From an uncultured Mollicutes bacterium (GTDB lineage: Bacteria; Bacillota_I; Bacilli_A; Acholeplasmatales; Anaeroplasmataceae), in assembly GCA_947174785.1 (NCBI GenBank), contig CAMWKG010000010.1, forward strand, positions 1 through 52,133: 52,133 nt of DNA, written 5' to 3'. The notes under the pieces are model-generated. The model searched no databases, was not told where the DNA came from, and saw nothing but the letters and a program-made list of their open reading frames with translations. The number at the start of each line of letters is the position of its first letter. The first letter of the stretch is position 1. Shown here one piece after another: positions 18,994-28,334 of the stretch. Position numbers and translations under genes: made by a program.

Positions 18994-19086
18994 TTATGCT
19001 AACCAAGCTGCACCAATAATGACAAGTAAAATAAATAATACTAAAATTAATGCATATCCATATTCATTAGAATTACAGTTTGCCAT
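18994..19086 (-). CDS. YjcZ-family small hydrophobic protein
   Basis: A 30-residue reading frame encodes MANCNSNEYGYALILVLFILL... and ends in VIIGAAWLA. The G-(F/Y)-A-L-I-x-V-L-F-I-L-L-x-I-I-G-A pattern is that of the YjcZ family of tiny one-helix proteins, named after a Bacillus sporulation-associated gene. An AGGAGGTG ribosome site lies 8 bases before the ATG and a strong terminator follows, so it is a stand-alone gene. Family function is unknown. A sequence CATAATATA at 19117-19125 (minus strand) resembles a late sporulation sigma -10 box, but this is weak evidence. Confidence 0.85.
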   Translation of the reverse strand: MANCNSNEYGYALILVLFILLVIIGAAWLA

Positions 19087-19196
19087 AGATGTGGCACCTC
19101 CTTTCCTTTCTACTACTATATTATGAAATAATATAAATTAATTTAGTATTATTTGCCTATATATGGAATTATTTTTATTGAAAATAAAGTTATTTA

Positions 19197-19225
19197 TTGC
19201 AATTTGATTTCAATAATGTTATTAT
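19197..19225 (+). promoter_or_regulatory. Promoter of the giant lipoprotein pair
   Basis: TTGCAA (19197-19202), 17-base spacer, TATTAT (19220-19225) on the plus strand. The first start codon is 49 bases downstream, preceded by AAAAAAGGAG. Confidence 0.7.
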
Positions 19226-19273
19226 ATATAGTGCTATGGTTTGAAATTCTAATAAAAAAGGAGTTATCGATAT

Positions 19274-22200
19274 ATGTTTAAAAAACTAAAATCTAAATCA
19301 CGAAGATTGAGTTTAATCGCATCCTTCTTCGTTTTAATTATAGCACTGTCAGGGTGTAGTTCAGCAGGTAAACCAACAGGAAACCTAGATAAGGACGCAG
19401 TTTATTTGTCTGCAGGTGATCAAAAAGTCACTAAAGGTGAACTTTGGAATGAGCTTCGCTGGAGTGCAAGCAGTGTATTAACAGACAAAATTACAGAAGT
19501 TGTTATGAAAGACTATGTGGAAAAAGTAAGTCTTATCATGGACAAGTCTTATACTGATCTTACAGATGATCAAAAGAAATTATTTGCAGATGAATTTTCT
19601 AATGCAGACTATGACAAATTGAAAGAGTCTTATGAAAGTCGTCTAGAAGATTATGTGATTGAAGATATTTACAATTTCAATTACGATTCAACCAATAGCT
19701 ATGATTCAGTAAAAGATGTAAATACATATGATGCTAAAAAATTAATCATTCAATATTGTGATGAAATTTATACAAATTACAATTTGAAAGAGATTAATAA
19801 TCAGCCTCTTCAAAATTTCGTTACTGAAGCTGTTGATAAAAGAGAAAATTATGTAACTATAGCAAAAGAATTAAAAACTATATACTATCTATCTTTAGCT
19901 AAGGAATTATTAGCATATTCTGTATTAGAAGATGATATCAAGGAAGCTTATGACAATAGAGATACAGATAATGAAGATGATTTAGGTTATTTTACAAAGT
20001 CTGAATATACAAATAAGTTTAAATCAGATTTTGCAAATCAATCTGACTTAAATTTGATTCTTATTCATTTCTCTACAGAACAAGAGTTCACTTCTACACT
20101 TCGTTCCTTTGGATTAAAGGTATATGATAACAATCTAGTTTATATACCATATCCTGAGGATGTTGAGACATTTGCAGATTATTGTAGCTATTATGATGAT
20201 ATGTCAACAAGCGATGTTAGAGATAGTCATCAAAGCTTAAACACTTTGGCTATTGCTCAAATCTACATTCAAATGTATAACTATCTATATGGCGGATATC
20301 GTGATTACTTATATGATGATTCCTATGCAAGCTACTTTAATAATGTAGAAGATTTAATTAAGATTACTTCTTCTATTCGTGACCAGTCACAATTGCTTGC
20401 AGCAAATGAAGAGGTTGAAATCAATAAGATTCGTGATGCTTTAATTGAGAAAAAGGATTCCTATGATGTTGACTCTATCTATACTAGAGAAGAAATAGAT
20501 AACATTTCCACTTCTTTCTCTACTTATTTATATGAGACTTTATGCTTACCATTCAAGGCCGAAGCAGATGATGATAGTCTTTGTTATTCTACTTCTACTC
20601 AAAGCTATAATAGTTCTTATTGGATTGCATTTAAATTCGGACAAGATGTAGATCAATATGAAGACATCTACAATAAGAGTACAGTTGATGATGATTTATA
20701 TGATAGCATTGCTGCAGATGAAGAATTAAAGGCAGCTATAGAAGAGCTTTTAAAGCAAGACAAAATGACTGATTCTAAAATTACTGCTGCAGTTAAAGAA
20801 AGAACTGATGAAGTTGAAGTTAAGATTTATGATGAAGCTTTAGAGATTTCTTATGCTACAAGCCATTCAGATTATTCTAAAACCTATGGTAAAGCTCCTA
20901 ATAGTAATGTTATTGCAACATTAAAGTATGACAAGAAGACATGGAATTTAAATATCGTTGAAAATAAAGAGGATGAAAAAGCATTAAATGATGGTGTTTA
21001 TGATATTCTTGAAAGACAAAACGGTATAACAACTGCTATTGATATTTTAAGTAAAAAGGTTGTTAAGCAAACACAGGCTTATAAGGATACAGCAAAAGAT
21101 ATCGATGATTATAAAACAACTATAGAATATGTATTGGCTGCATTCTCTAATGATTATTATGCTTCAAGTGGTTATTCTTCTTCTATTGGTAAATATAATT
21201 TCATGATGCTTTATTTCCATTCTGTAGATATTAACTTTATTGTTACTGAAATTTATCGTGTGAATGGTGCGGCAGCAAAAATATTAACAAACTATAACTC
21301 TAATAAACTATTAGAATTCTTCAAATCTTATTCCGATAATATTTATAATAACTATTTTTCAATAGGTGGTAAAAGATTAGTTGTTTACCTTGATGCTGAT
21401 GATGATTCTGAAAAGGATGAAGTTACAGAGTGGCGCGATGATCAAAAGCTATTAGCTCAAAAGCTGATTCGCCAAATTTATAACGAGGTTGCTTCTACTA
21501 CTGGTTCTCATGCAGATGCTCTATCCTCAATTGTTAGTGAAATCAATGAATCAGCACGTGCTAAATTTGAAAATAATCCAATTGCTCCAGAAAACAAATG
21601 GGCTGAATATCGTAAAGCAGGATTAAATGTAGAAATGGAAGACATTTCTGCAGATAATAGTACTACTTCTTTAGATTTTGCATTAAAGGCTAGATTATTA
21701 GAAATTTTCAAATCTTCTTCTTATAGTATAAATAATACTACTCCAACGGAGTATATGGAAGATTTACAAGATCCTAACACTGAAATATTACAAACAAAAG
21801 ATGGTTATAACCTACTTCTTGTAACCTCAGCTGATTTCCAAACTTCTGCTGAATTTAAAGAAGAGGATGATAAACTAGGTGTATTTAAAGATTTATCTGT
21901 TTATTATAATGAAGAATACCATCAGGTTGGAAGTGTTTATAACAACAATAAGCTTTTAACTATTGAACAAATTCGTTTATATGTTCTAGAATATGTTTCT
22001 AGTCAAACATCAAACCTTTCTCCATCTGCTATTTCTGCTGCGTTAGATAGCTTCTTATCTCCTGTAATTACAAGATATACAGCAAATGAAACTCAGAGAG
22101 ATATTGTTATTTACTTAATTGAAACAAAAGCTGGAGCTCTTAACTTTAGCGAGAATAAAGATCGTTTTGAAAAGATTTTAGAAATCAATCATAATGCTGC

Positions 22201-22327
22201 AGATGAGTATATTTCTATCTATTATGAGGAAGATTCTACAAACACTCTAAAAACTTATGAAAACTGGTGGAAGGATCTTCAAGAAATTGTTGCAGATATT
22301 CTATTAACGGAAGGAGAGAATGCATAA
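19274..22327 (+). CDS. Giant lipoprotein A, divergent parvulin/SurA-like foldase
   Basis: The 1017-residue protein has a basic start, a hydrophobic helix and the lipobox LSGC at about residues 25-28, so it should be lipidated at Cys28 and face outward. The mature start (YLSAGDQKVTKGELWNEL) resembles the N-terminal helix of SurA/PrsA-type chaperones. A degenerate parvulin-like region can be traced from GGKRLVVYLDADDDSEKDE (about residue 697) to DGYNLLLVTSA (about 843); the His normally found in the HILV motif is absent. It is rich in Tyr, Asp and Ser and has an acidic mature part. The downstream gene is a paralog with a better-kept parvulin motif. Foldase function is an inference; a structural role is possible. 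Confidence 0.7.
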   Translation: MFKKLKSKSRRLSLIASFFVLIIALSGCSSAGKPTGNLDKDAVYLSAGDQKVTKGELWNELRWSASSVLTDKITEVVMKDYVEKVSLIMDKSYTDLTDDQKKLFADEFSNADYDKLKESYESRLEDYVIEDIYNFNYDSTNSYDSVKDVNTYDAKKLIIQYCDEIYTNYNLKEINNQPLQNFVTEAVDKRENYVTIAKELKTIYYLSLAKELLAYSVLEDDIKEAYDNRDTDNEDDLGYFTKSEYTNKFKSDFANQSDLNLILIHFSTEQEFTSTLRSFGLKVYDNNLVYIPYPEDVETFADYCSYYDDMSTSDVRDSHQSLNTLAIAQIYIQMYNYLYGGYRDYLYDDSYASYFNNVEDLIKITSSIRDQSQLLAANEEVEINKIRDALIEKKDSYDVDSIYTREEIDNISTSFSTYLYETLCLPFKAEADDDSLCYSTSTQSYNSSYWIAFKFGQDVDQYEDIYNKSTVDDDLYDSIAADEELKAAIEELLKQDKMTDSKITAAVKERTDEVEVKIYDEALEISYATSHSDYSKTYGKAPNSNVIATLKYDKKTWNLNIVENKEDEKALNDGVYDILERQNGITTAIDILSKKVVKQTQAYKDTAKDIDDYKTTIEYVLAAFSNDYYASSGYSSSIGKYNFMMLYFHSVDINFIVTEIYRVNGAAAKILTNYNSNKLLEFFKSYSDNIYNNYFSIGGKRLVVYLDADDDSEKDEVTEWRDDQKLLAQKLIRQIYNEVASTTGSHADALSSIVSEINESARAKFENNPIAPENKWAEYRKAGLNVEMEDISADNSTTSLDFALKARLLEIFKSSSYSINNTTPTEYMEDLQDPNTEILQTKDGYNLLLVTSADFQTSAEFKEEDDKLGVFKDLSVYYNEEYHQVGSVYNNNKLLTIEQIRLYVLEYVSSQTSNLSPSAISAALDSFLSPVITRYTANETQRDIVIYLIETKAGALNFSENKDRFEKILEINHNAADEYISIYYEEDSTNTLKTYENWWKDLQEIVADILLTEGENA

Positions 22328-25149
22328 TGAGAAAGCATAACAAATTATTTCTAGTATGTAGTGCTGGATTATTAGCACTTTCTGTGGCTTCTTGTGGTAA
22401 AAAAGAAGTTAGAAATACCTCTATTCCTCTTGGAAATATTAATACTTCTGCTGTAGTTGCCTCTAATGGTGATGCAGTATTAAAAAATGATTTATTCTAT
22501 TCTAGACTTCGTTCTAAAGGATATAACACTGTTTTAAATCAAATTAAAAAATCTTTATTTGCTGAAGAATATGAATTTGTAAAATCTCAAATTAATTTAT
22601 CTGATTCTACTGTTACAGATGAAGAACAAGATTTATTTGATTCTTATGCAATGGATATCTTTGGATCTTCTTCTGCTACTCAAATCAAGAATTTAGAAGA
22701 AAAAGATAAAGACAAAGCAATTCAAAAGTATATAGACAATGTTTATCTAAGAGGTATAACTGTAACAAAAGAAAATTGCTTAAGCTATACTTTAGAACAG
22801 GAAAAAATCAAATTTTCCTATATTCCTCAAGAAATTATCGAGGAGAAGCTACTTTCCATTGCTCAAGATAAGGCAACTAAGGATGCTTTAGATAAGATTG
22901 TTGATGAAGAAAAGATTACTGATGATGATGACAAGTTAGTTGTTAATAGTAACTATATTTCTGAAACAAACTACTCTAATTATTATAATACCCATCAACA
23001 AACCTATGGTACATATCGTGCCATCATCATTCAATTTAACAATTTGAATGAAGCTCGTAATGTTATTGCTTCTGTAGAACAAAGAATGGGACATACACTT
23101 ACAGGTAGTAATGCTGATGATTATGCCCTATCATTCTATGTGAACCTATATAATACTTATTATAATTACAGAACTCCATTAGATGTACAAAATCCATTTA
23201 GCAATACTAGTGAAGATTCTAAGACTGTATTTGTTGTAAATAAGGATAAAAATGAGTTATCTGATATGTCTTCTTCTATATCTAATTTAGTTACTAAAAC
23301 TTTAGATGTAGATGGATCATACATTAAGCAGCCATTCAATCAAAACAATAAATATGTTATGATTTATAGAGGTGCTACAGAATTCGAATTAAACAAGAAA
23401 TATAATATCACTCCATACAGTGAACAAATTGAATGGAACGATTTAAAAGAGCATGAAATTGCTTTTGAAGAAGTAAAGGCAGAGGTTAGAGACAATTTAA
23501 TCGATAACAAAATAAGCTCTTATTCTACAACAGTATTAGAAAAGAGACTTAAAAATGCTGATATTGAAATCTATGATCCTTACTTTGAATATCAATTCAG
23601 AAATTCTTATTCTGATTATTATGAATTAATTACTCCATCAAAATTCAATAATAACCTTATATTTAAGTTAACATACACTAATCCAGATACTAAGGTTTCT
23701 TCTACTACTGAATATACAGTAGATGATTTCTATCAAGAACAATTCAAGCAAAGCGCATTATCTATTGTTGTAGAACACTTTAGATTAGAGTTTGTTTATA
23801 ACTTCAGAAACCTATTATTAGAAGATGATCAGATTAGTGATATTGAGGAAGAATTGAATAAGTCAATTACTGCATTTAACAAAAATGAAAATGCTGCTTA
23901 TCCTTCTTCTGTTGGATTGGAAACATATTTACTTGGAAACTTTGGTTATACAACAAAGGAAGATGCTTTAAAATATTATAAGCTTGCTTCTAATGCTGTA
24001 TTAAATAAGTATTTAAGTCAAAGTGTATTTGATGAATGGGCTGAAAAGCTAGAAGATGGTACATATCCAGATTCTCACACTATTGATACTACAAAATTAA
24101 ATATATTAAAAAATATATTAGATGCTGGAAACAAGAATTATTCAAACCTTTTCTCTATCAATATTGATCATATCTTAATTTACATAGATGATGATGGAGA
24201 TGGTAGTCCAGATGATCCTAAGGATTTTTTAAAGAACTTCAGTGATGCTCAAAAAGAAGAGTTCAATCAATCCTTATTAGCTTTAGCAAATGCAATTTAT
24301 GATGAAGCAAACTGTGAAGAATTGACTAAATCCAACTCTATATTAGATATACTTAAATATATCGTTGGAGCTTATAACCGTAATGAAAAATTATTCTCTC
24401 ATCCTGATCAAACTTGGGAAACCTATAAAAAGTATAATTTCCTATTAACTGCTGAGTCTCTATCTTCTAGTGGAGATACAACGCAAAGTAATGTAGGTAA
24501 TTATGTTGAGGAATTTGGAACTTACGTAAAAGAGCTTTATAAAAAGGCTGTTGAAAATGATTTAAAGATTGAAGATAAGAAATCTACATTCTACTTTACT
24601 GAAAGCCTTAATAAAAATCCAAGCAAATTTGAAGATTTATGTGCAACTCAATTTGGTTATCATATGATTGTAGTAAATAGCTATACAAAGCCTTCTACTA
24701 CTAGAAGCTTAGCTTCTTCAGATCAATATGGTTATTATAAGGACATTGAAATATTATTAAATGAAAAAGACACAGATACAACAGATGATAACATCTTTGT
24801 AACTATTTCAGATGTTTATAATGATTTAGAAGATACTGCTACAATGAACCAGTTATTTGTATACTACGTACAAAAACAAAAAGCTGCTACTTCTTCATTA
24901 GATTCATCTTTACGTCAAGTATTAAGTTCTATGTTTGATGATGCTATATCTCGTTATACTTCATCTTCTTTCCAAAATTTCTTATTATTCAAAGAATTAA
25001 ATATTGTTTCAGATTCAACTACATTAACTGAACAATTAGCAGATTATGAGGGATATTTAAAGCGTATTTCTCAAGATTATAAGACTGATGATGATTTTGA
25101 TTCATGGTATAATAATACTTTAGATTGGTCTAGACCATACGAAGATTAA
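22327..25149 (+). CDS. Giant lipoprotein B, parvulin-like (PrsA/SurA type)
   Basis: Its start overlaps the stop of lipoprotein A (TAATG), so the pair is coupled; a longer reading frame starting inside gene A is not used because the signal peptide begins at MRKHNKLFLV. The lipobox is SVASC (Cys at about residue 23). The 940-residue protein shares with A the pattern W-x-x-Y-K/R and a parvulin-like region: DHILIYIDDDGDGSPDDP (about residues 611-628) then GYHMIVVNSY (about 776-785), which match the start and end strands of parvulin prolyl isomerases (HILV, GYHI). The acidic DDDGDGSPDD insert right after the His motif looks like a calcium-binding loop. Probably an extracellular folding factor. Confidence 0.7.
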   Translation: MRKHNKLFLVCSAGLLALSVASCGKKEVRNTSIPLGNINTSAVVASNGDAVLKNDLFYSRLRSKGYNTVLNQIKKSLFAEEYEFVKSQINLSDSTVTDEEQDLFDSYAMDIFGSSSATQIKNLEEKDKDKAIQKYIDNVYLRGITVTKENCLSYTLEQEKIKFSYIPQEIIEEKLLSIAQDKATKDALDKIVDEEKITDDDDKLVVNSNYISETNYSNYYNTHQQTYGTYRAIIIQFNNLNEARNVIASVEQRMGHTLTGSNADDYALSFYVNLYNTYYNYRTPLDVQNPFSNTSEDSKTVFVVNKDKNELSDMSSSISNLVTKTLDVDGSYIKQPFNQNNKYVMIYRGATEFELNKKYNITPYSEQIEWNDLKEHEIAFEEVKAEVRDNLIDNKISSYSTTVLEKRLKNADIEIYDPYFEYQFRNSYSDYYELITPSKFNNNLIFKLTYTNPDTKVSSTTEYTVDDFYQEQFKQSALSIVVEHFRLEFVYNFRNLLLEDDQISDIEEELNKSITAFNKNENAAYPSSVGLETYLLGNFGYTTKEDALKYYKLASNAVLNKYLSQSVFDEWAEKLEDGTYPDSHTIDTTKLNILKNILDAGNKNYSNLFSINIDHILIYIDDDGDGSPDDPKDFLKNFSDAQKEEFNQSLLALANAIYDEANCEELTKSNSILDILKYIVGAYNRNEKLFSHPDQTWETYKKYNFLLTAESLSSSGDTTQSNVGNYVEEFGTYVKELYKKAVENDLKIEDKKSTFYFTESLNKNPSKFEDLCATQFGYHMIVVNSYTKPSTTRSLASSDQYGYYKDIEILLNEKDTDTTDDNIFVTISDVYNDLEDTATMNQLFVYYVQKQKAATSSLDSSLRQVLSSMFDDAISRYTSSSFQNFLLFKELNIVSDSTTLTEQLADYEGYLKRISQDYKTDDDFDSWYNNTLDWSRPYED

Positions 25150-25156
25150 CAATATT

Positions 25157-25183
25157 AAAAACCTGTACTTGTTACAGGTTTTT
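25157..25183 (+). terminator. Terminator of the giant lipoprotein operon
   Basis: An 11-bp perfect stem (AAAAACCTGTA with TACAGGTTTTT) with a 5-base loop begins 8 bases after the stop of lipoprotein B and runs into TTTTTTCTTTT. Confidence 0.88.
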
Positions 25184-25210
25184 TCTTTTCGTCTAATTCC
25201 AAATGAAAAA

Positions 25211-25234
25211 AGATGGTATTTTTATATACCATCT
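25211..25234 (-). terminator. Terminator of tex
   Basis: The inverted repeat AGATGGTAT / ATACCATCT has a 6-base loop and is followed on the minus strand by TTTTTCATTT. It lies 26 bases after the tex stop, so tex and the lipoprotein operon converge with separate terminators. Confidence 0.8.
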
Positions 25235-25260
25235 CAAGAAATCTTTGTCTTTTAATCTAT

Positions 25261-27429
25261 TTACATCTTATATAAGGATAAAGCCATCTTATGCTTATCA
25301 TAATCAATATCAATGACATGTACATGGATCTCATCACCCACATTTAAAATGTCTGCTGGGTGATTTACCTTTTGAGTAGACATTTTAGAAACATGTAATA
25401 GTCCATCATATTTCACTCCACAATCGATGAAAGCACCGAAATCAACAACATTTCGAACAATTCCATCTAACTCATCACCGATTTTAACATCCTCAAAATG
25501 CATTATATCGCTTCTTAGCTTTAAGCCTGGATAACTATCACGAATATCTCTTAAAGGCGCTACAAAGGCATCTAAAATATCATTTAGGGTATACATATCA
25601 ATGGAGAATTCTTTATGCAGTGCCTCTCTATCTAGATTAGCGACTGCCTCTGCCATCTCCTCACTACCAATATCCTTAGGACTTAAATTTAGCTTCTTTA
25701 AAATCGCTTCAGCCTTATCGTAGCTTTCAGGATGAATTGGAGTCATATCAAGCGGATTTGCTCCTTCAAGAATTCTTAGGAAGCCCACACACTGTTCATA
25801 TGTTTTAGGTCCTAATTTTGCAACCTTCTTCAATTCCTCACGACTATGAAATTTATCATTTTTCTCACGATAATCGATGATATTCTTAGCTACTCCCTTA
25901 GACAATCCAGATACATAGCTTAAAAGGGATGGAGAGCAGGTATTTAAGTTTACTCCAACCTTATTAACTGCATCTACAACAACATCCTCTAAAGATTTAC
26001 TTAATCTATTTTGTGCAATGTCATGCTGATATTGTCCTACACCAATTGACTTTGGCTCGATTTTAACTAGCTCTGCCAAAGGGTCTTGTATTCTTCTAGC
26101 AATAGATATGGCTGAACGCTGTTCTACAGATAAATCTGGGAATTCCTCCATAGCCAAAGGAGATGCTGAGTACACAGAAGCACCTGCTTCACTAACTACA
26201 ACATATTTAGCTGATAGATGATTTTCATTAATAACCTCTGCAATAAAGCTTTCTGTTTCTCTGCTCGCTGTACCATTTCCTATCGCAATAATTTCTACCT
26301 TATATTTTGTAATCAAATCAATAATAGTTTTCTTTGATTTCTCTAACACTCTTGGATCTATTGTAGCTCCCTTTGCCTTTTCATTTGGATAGATGACTCC
26401 AATCTCAAGAACCTTAGAGCTTGGAGAAATGACTGCCAACTTACAGCCTGTACGGAAAGCAGGGTCCACACCTAACACAACATGTCCTTTCATAGGTGCC
26501 TGTAATAATAAATGCTGTAGGTTAATAGAGAAAATATGAATCGCTTGTTCCTCTGCCTTTTCTGTTAATATTACACGAATCTCTCTTTGGATAGATGGAG
26601 CAATTAAGCGTTTATAGGCATCTTGAATGGAATCCACTAGCTCTTCATTAAAGATAGAGTTATAATTATGAGTTACATTATAACGAATATGCTCGATGTC
26701 ACGTTCTGGCTGTAATCCAACAGTTACTGTGATAACATCCTCATTTTCAGCACGATTAATCGCAAGAACTCTATGAGGCTTAATAAAAGCTAGTTTTTCT
26801 GTAGCCTCATAATAATTTTTATACTTTTCTTCTGGATCTAAATCATTATTTTTCTTTTTACAGCTAATTGTTCCATACTTTAAGGAAGCCTCTCTGATGT
26901 GCTTACGATACTCTGCATTATCAGAAATTTTTTCAGCAACAATGTATTTTGCCTGAGTTATAGCCTCTTCAACTGTAGGTACCTTTTCTGTAATATATTC
27001 TTTAGCAATTTCATATTTATCTCCCGTACGTGGTAAGCTTAACATAATATCTGCCAAAGGCTCTAGACCAAGGGCTATAGCAGTTGTAGCTTTCGTTTTT
27101 TTCTTTTCTTTATAAGGACGATATAAATCTTCTACCTCAATCAGCTTAGAAGCTTTAAGTATTTCTTCTCTTAATTCATCTGTCATTAGACCCTTTTCAT
27201 CAATTAAGCGAATGACATCATCCTTACGCTTTTGTAAGGAAAGACCATATTGATATTCATCATCAATAACACGAATCTGTTCCTCATCTAACCCACCTGT
27301 TACCTCTTTACGATATCTAGCGATAAAAGCGACTGTGGCATCATTTTCCAATAGCTCTAAAACGGCCTTAACCTGTTCTTCCTTTACCTTTAATTCTTTT
27401 GCTATACTTTTGATAATTTCTTCGTTCAT
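25261..27429 (-). CDS. tex: Tex family RNA-binding protein (YhgF-like)
   Basis: Tex is a conserved cytoplasmic nucleic-acid-binding protein thought to act in transcription or RNA metabolism. The 722-residue protein has the N-terminal helical region, the YqgF/RNase H-like domain at about 320-450 (VLGVDPAFRTGCKLAVIS, IAIGNGTASRETE), the helix-hairpin-helix pair (VGVNLNTCSPSLLSYVSGLS, REELKKVAKLGPKTYEQCVGFLRI) and a C-terminal S1 domain (IVRNVVDFGAFIDCGVKYDGL). All match the family in order and length. GAGGAGG precedes the ATG. It lies downstream of the membrane-anchored thioredoxin-like gene with a modest hairpin between. Confidence 0.96.
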   Translation of the reverse strand: MNEEIIKSIAKELKVKEEQVKAVLELLENDATVAFIARYRKEVTGGLDEEQIRVIDDEYQYGLSLQKRKDDVIRLIDEKGLMTDELREEILKASKLIEVEDLYRPYKEKKKTKATTAIALGLEPLADIMLSLPRTGDKYEIAKEYITEKVPTVEEAITQAKYIVAEKISDNAEYRKHIREASLKYGTISCKKKNNDLDPEEKYKNYYEATEKLAFIKPHRVLAINRAENEDVITVTVGLQPERDIEHIRYNVTHNYNSIFNEELVDSIQDAYKRLIAPSIQREIRVILTEKAEEQAIHIFSINLQHLLLQAPMKGHVVLGVDPAFRTGCKLAVISPSSKVLEIGVIYPNEKAKGATIDPRVLEKSKKTIIDLITKYKVEIIAIGNGTASRETESFIAEVINENHLSAKYVVVSEAGASVYSASPLAMEEFPDLSVEQRSAISIARRIQDPLAELVKIEPKSIGVGQYQHDIAQNRLSKSLEDVVVDAVNKVGVNLNTCSPSLLSYVSGLSKGVAKNIIDYREKNDKFHSREELKKVAKLGPKTYEQCVGFLRILEGANPLDMTPIHPESYDKAEAILKKLNLSPKDIGSEEMAEAVANLDREALHKEFSIDMYTLNDILDAFVAPLRDIRDSYPGLKLRSDIMHFEDVKIGDELDGIVRNVVDFGAFIDCGVKYDGLLHVSKMSTQKVNHPADILNVGDEIHVHVIDIDYDKHKMALSLYKM

Positions 27430-27451
27430 TTTATTTCCTCCTCATAAAAGA

Positions 27452-27472
27452 AAGCCTCCATAATGAAGGCTT
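27452..27472 (-). terminator. Weak terminator between the thioredoxin-like gene and tex
   Basis: A 9-bp imperfect stem (one G-U pair) AAGCCTCCA / ATGAAGGCTT-type with a 3-base loop lies 11 bases after the stop of the upstream gene. The minus-strand tail TCTTTTATG is a short U-tract, so read-through to tex is plausible. Confidence 0.55.
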
Positions 27473-27482
27473 ATTTGATATC

Positions 27483-28187
27483 TTATAAAGTCTTTATATA
27501 ATTCATTGCATATCGGATAGATGAATTTAAAACATCTGTCCAAGAACTTGTAGAAATGATATGACTCTGTTTACCAGCATCAGCATCTTCATATTCAACC
27601 TTTTGTTGATATTTGCCATCCTTGATATAAATAAATGCAGGTTCATAATTTAATGCATCATCTGAATAAAGACGTCCAAATACAGAATCCATGAGAATAT
27701 CAGCATTCGTAGCATTATCTACTGCAACATCAACGACATATAGTTCAATAGATACACCCTTTGCCTTAGCCTTATCAACTTCTAATTGAAGCTGAGCTAA
27801 ACGTGTGATAAGTTCTACATAGTCCTTATTATAATTCTTCTCATCTTCCTCATCAGCATAAAATGCCTTACCATCATATACAAAAATGAAAATTTCCTCT
27901 GCATTATCTCCACGATCTAAATGTCTTACGATTGCTTGATAATTTTCTTTGTTAAATTTAATTTTATTTTCATTATCTACTAATACTTCTTCATTAAAGT
28001 ATACTTTATTAGATACGTAGGTATTATCCTTCTTGGTGCCATAATATACTCCAAGTCCTACACCTAATCCTATACCAATCACTAAAACTATGGATAAAAT
28101 TATAATTAACAATTTTTTATTGATTTTACTTTCTTTTTTTTGGTCCTTCGTTGTTGCACGAGATACCTTACGAACTGCTCTTGCCAA
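27483..28187 (-). CDS. Membrane-anchored protein with thioredoxin-like domain lacking CxxC
   Basis: The 234-residue protein has a basic cytoplasmic tail (residues 1-24), one membrane helix (about 25-49, rich in I/V/G) and an outer domain. That domain follows a thioredoxin-like pattern: a strand EEIFIFVYDGKAFYAD where the active-site CxxC would stand, a helix, the strand IELYVVDVAVD, and EPAFIYIKDGKYQQ, which resembles the cis-Pro strand of thioredoxins. There are no cysteines, so it cannot act as a redox enzyme. The start codon is TTG with AGGAGGG 8 bases upstream. The fold assignment is an inference from pattern only. Confidence 0.6.
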   Translation of the reverse strand: MARAVRKVSRATTKDQKKESKINKKLLIIILSIVLVIGIGLGVGLGVYYGTKKDNTYVSNKVYFNEEVLVDNENKIKFNKENYQAIVRHLDRGDNAEEIFIFVYDGKAFYADEEDEKNYNKDYVELITRLAQLQLEVDKAKAKGVSIELYVVDVAVDNATNADILMDSVFGRLYSDDALNYEPAFIYIKDGKYQQKVEYEDADAGKQSHIISTSSWTDVLNSSIRYAMNYIKTL

Positions 28188-28219
28188 GGTGAATCCCTCC
28201 TATATTTTACATCTAATAT

Positions 28220-28248
28220 ATTATAAAATAAAATGGCAAAAATTTCAA
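28220..28248 (-). promoter_or_regulatory. Promoter of the thioredoxin-like gene
   Basis: TTGAAA (28243-28248), 17-base spacer, TATAAT (28220-28225) on the minus strand, 33 bases before the TTG start of the 234-residue protein. Confidence 0.75.
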
Positions 28249-28299
28249 GAAAAAAGACTATTTTTCATTTATAAGTTTAAAATATTTTTTATCAAGTAA

Positions 28300-28328
28300 A
28301 AAAGACACTCCATTTTAGAATGTCTTTT
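28300..28328 (-). terminator. Terminator of the LolA-like lipoprotein gene
   Basis: An 11-bp stem with one G-U pair (AAAAGACATTC / GAGTGTCTTTT on the minus strand) and a 7-base loop is followed by TTTTTACTTG. It begins 7 bases after the stop codon. Confidence 0.82.
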
Positions 28329-28334
28329 AAAAGC

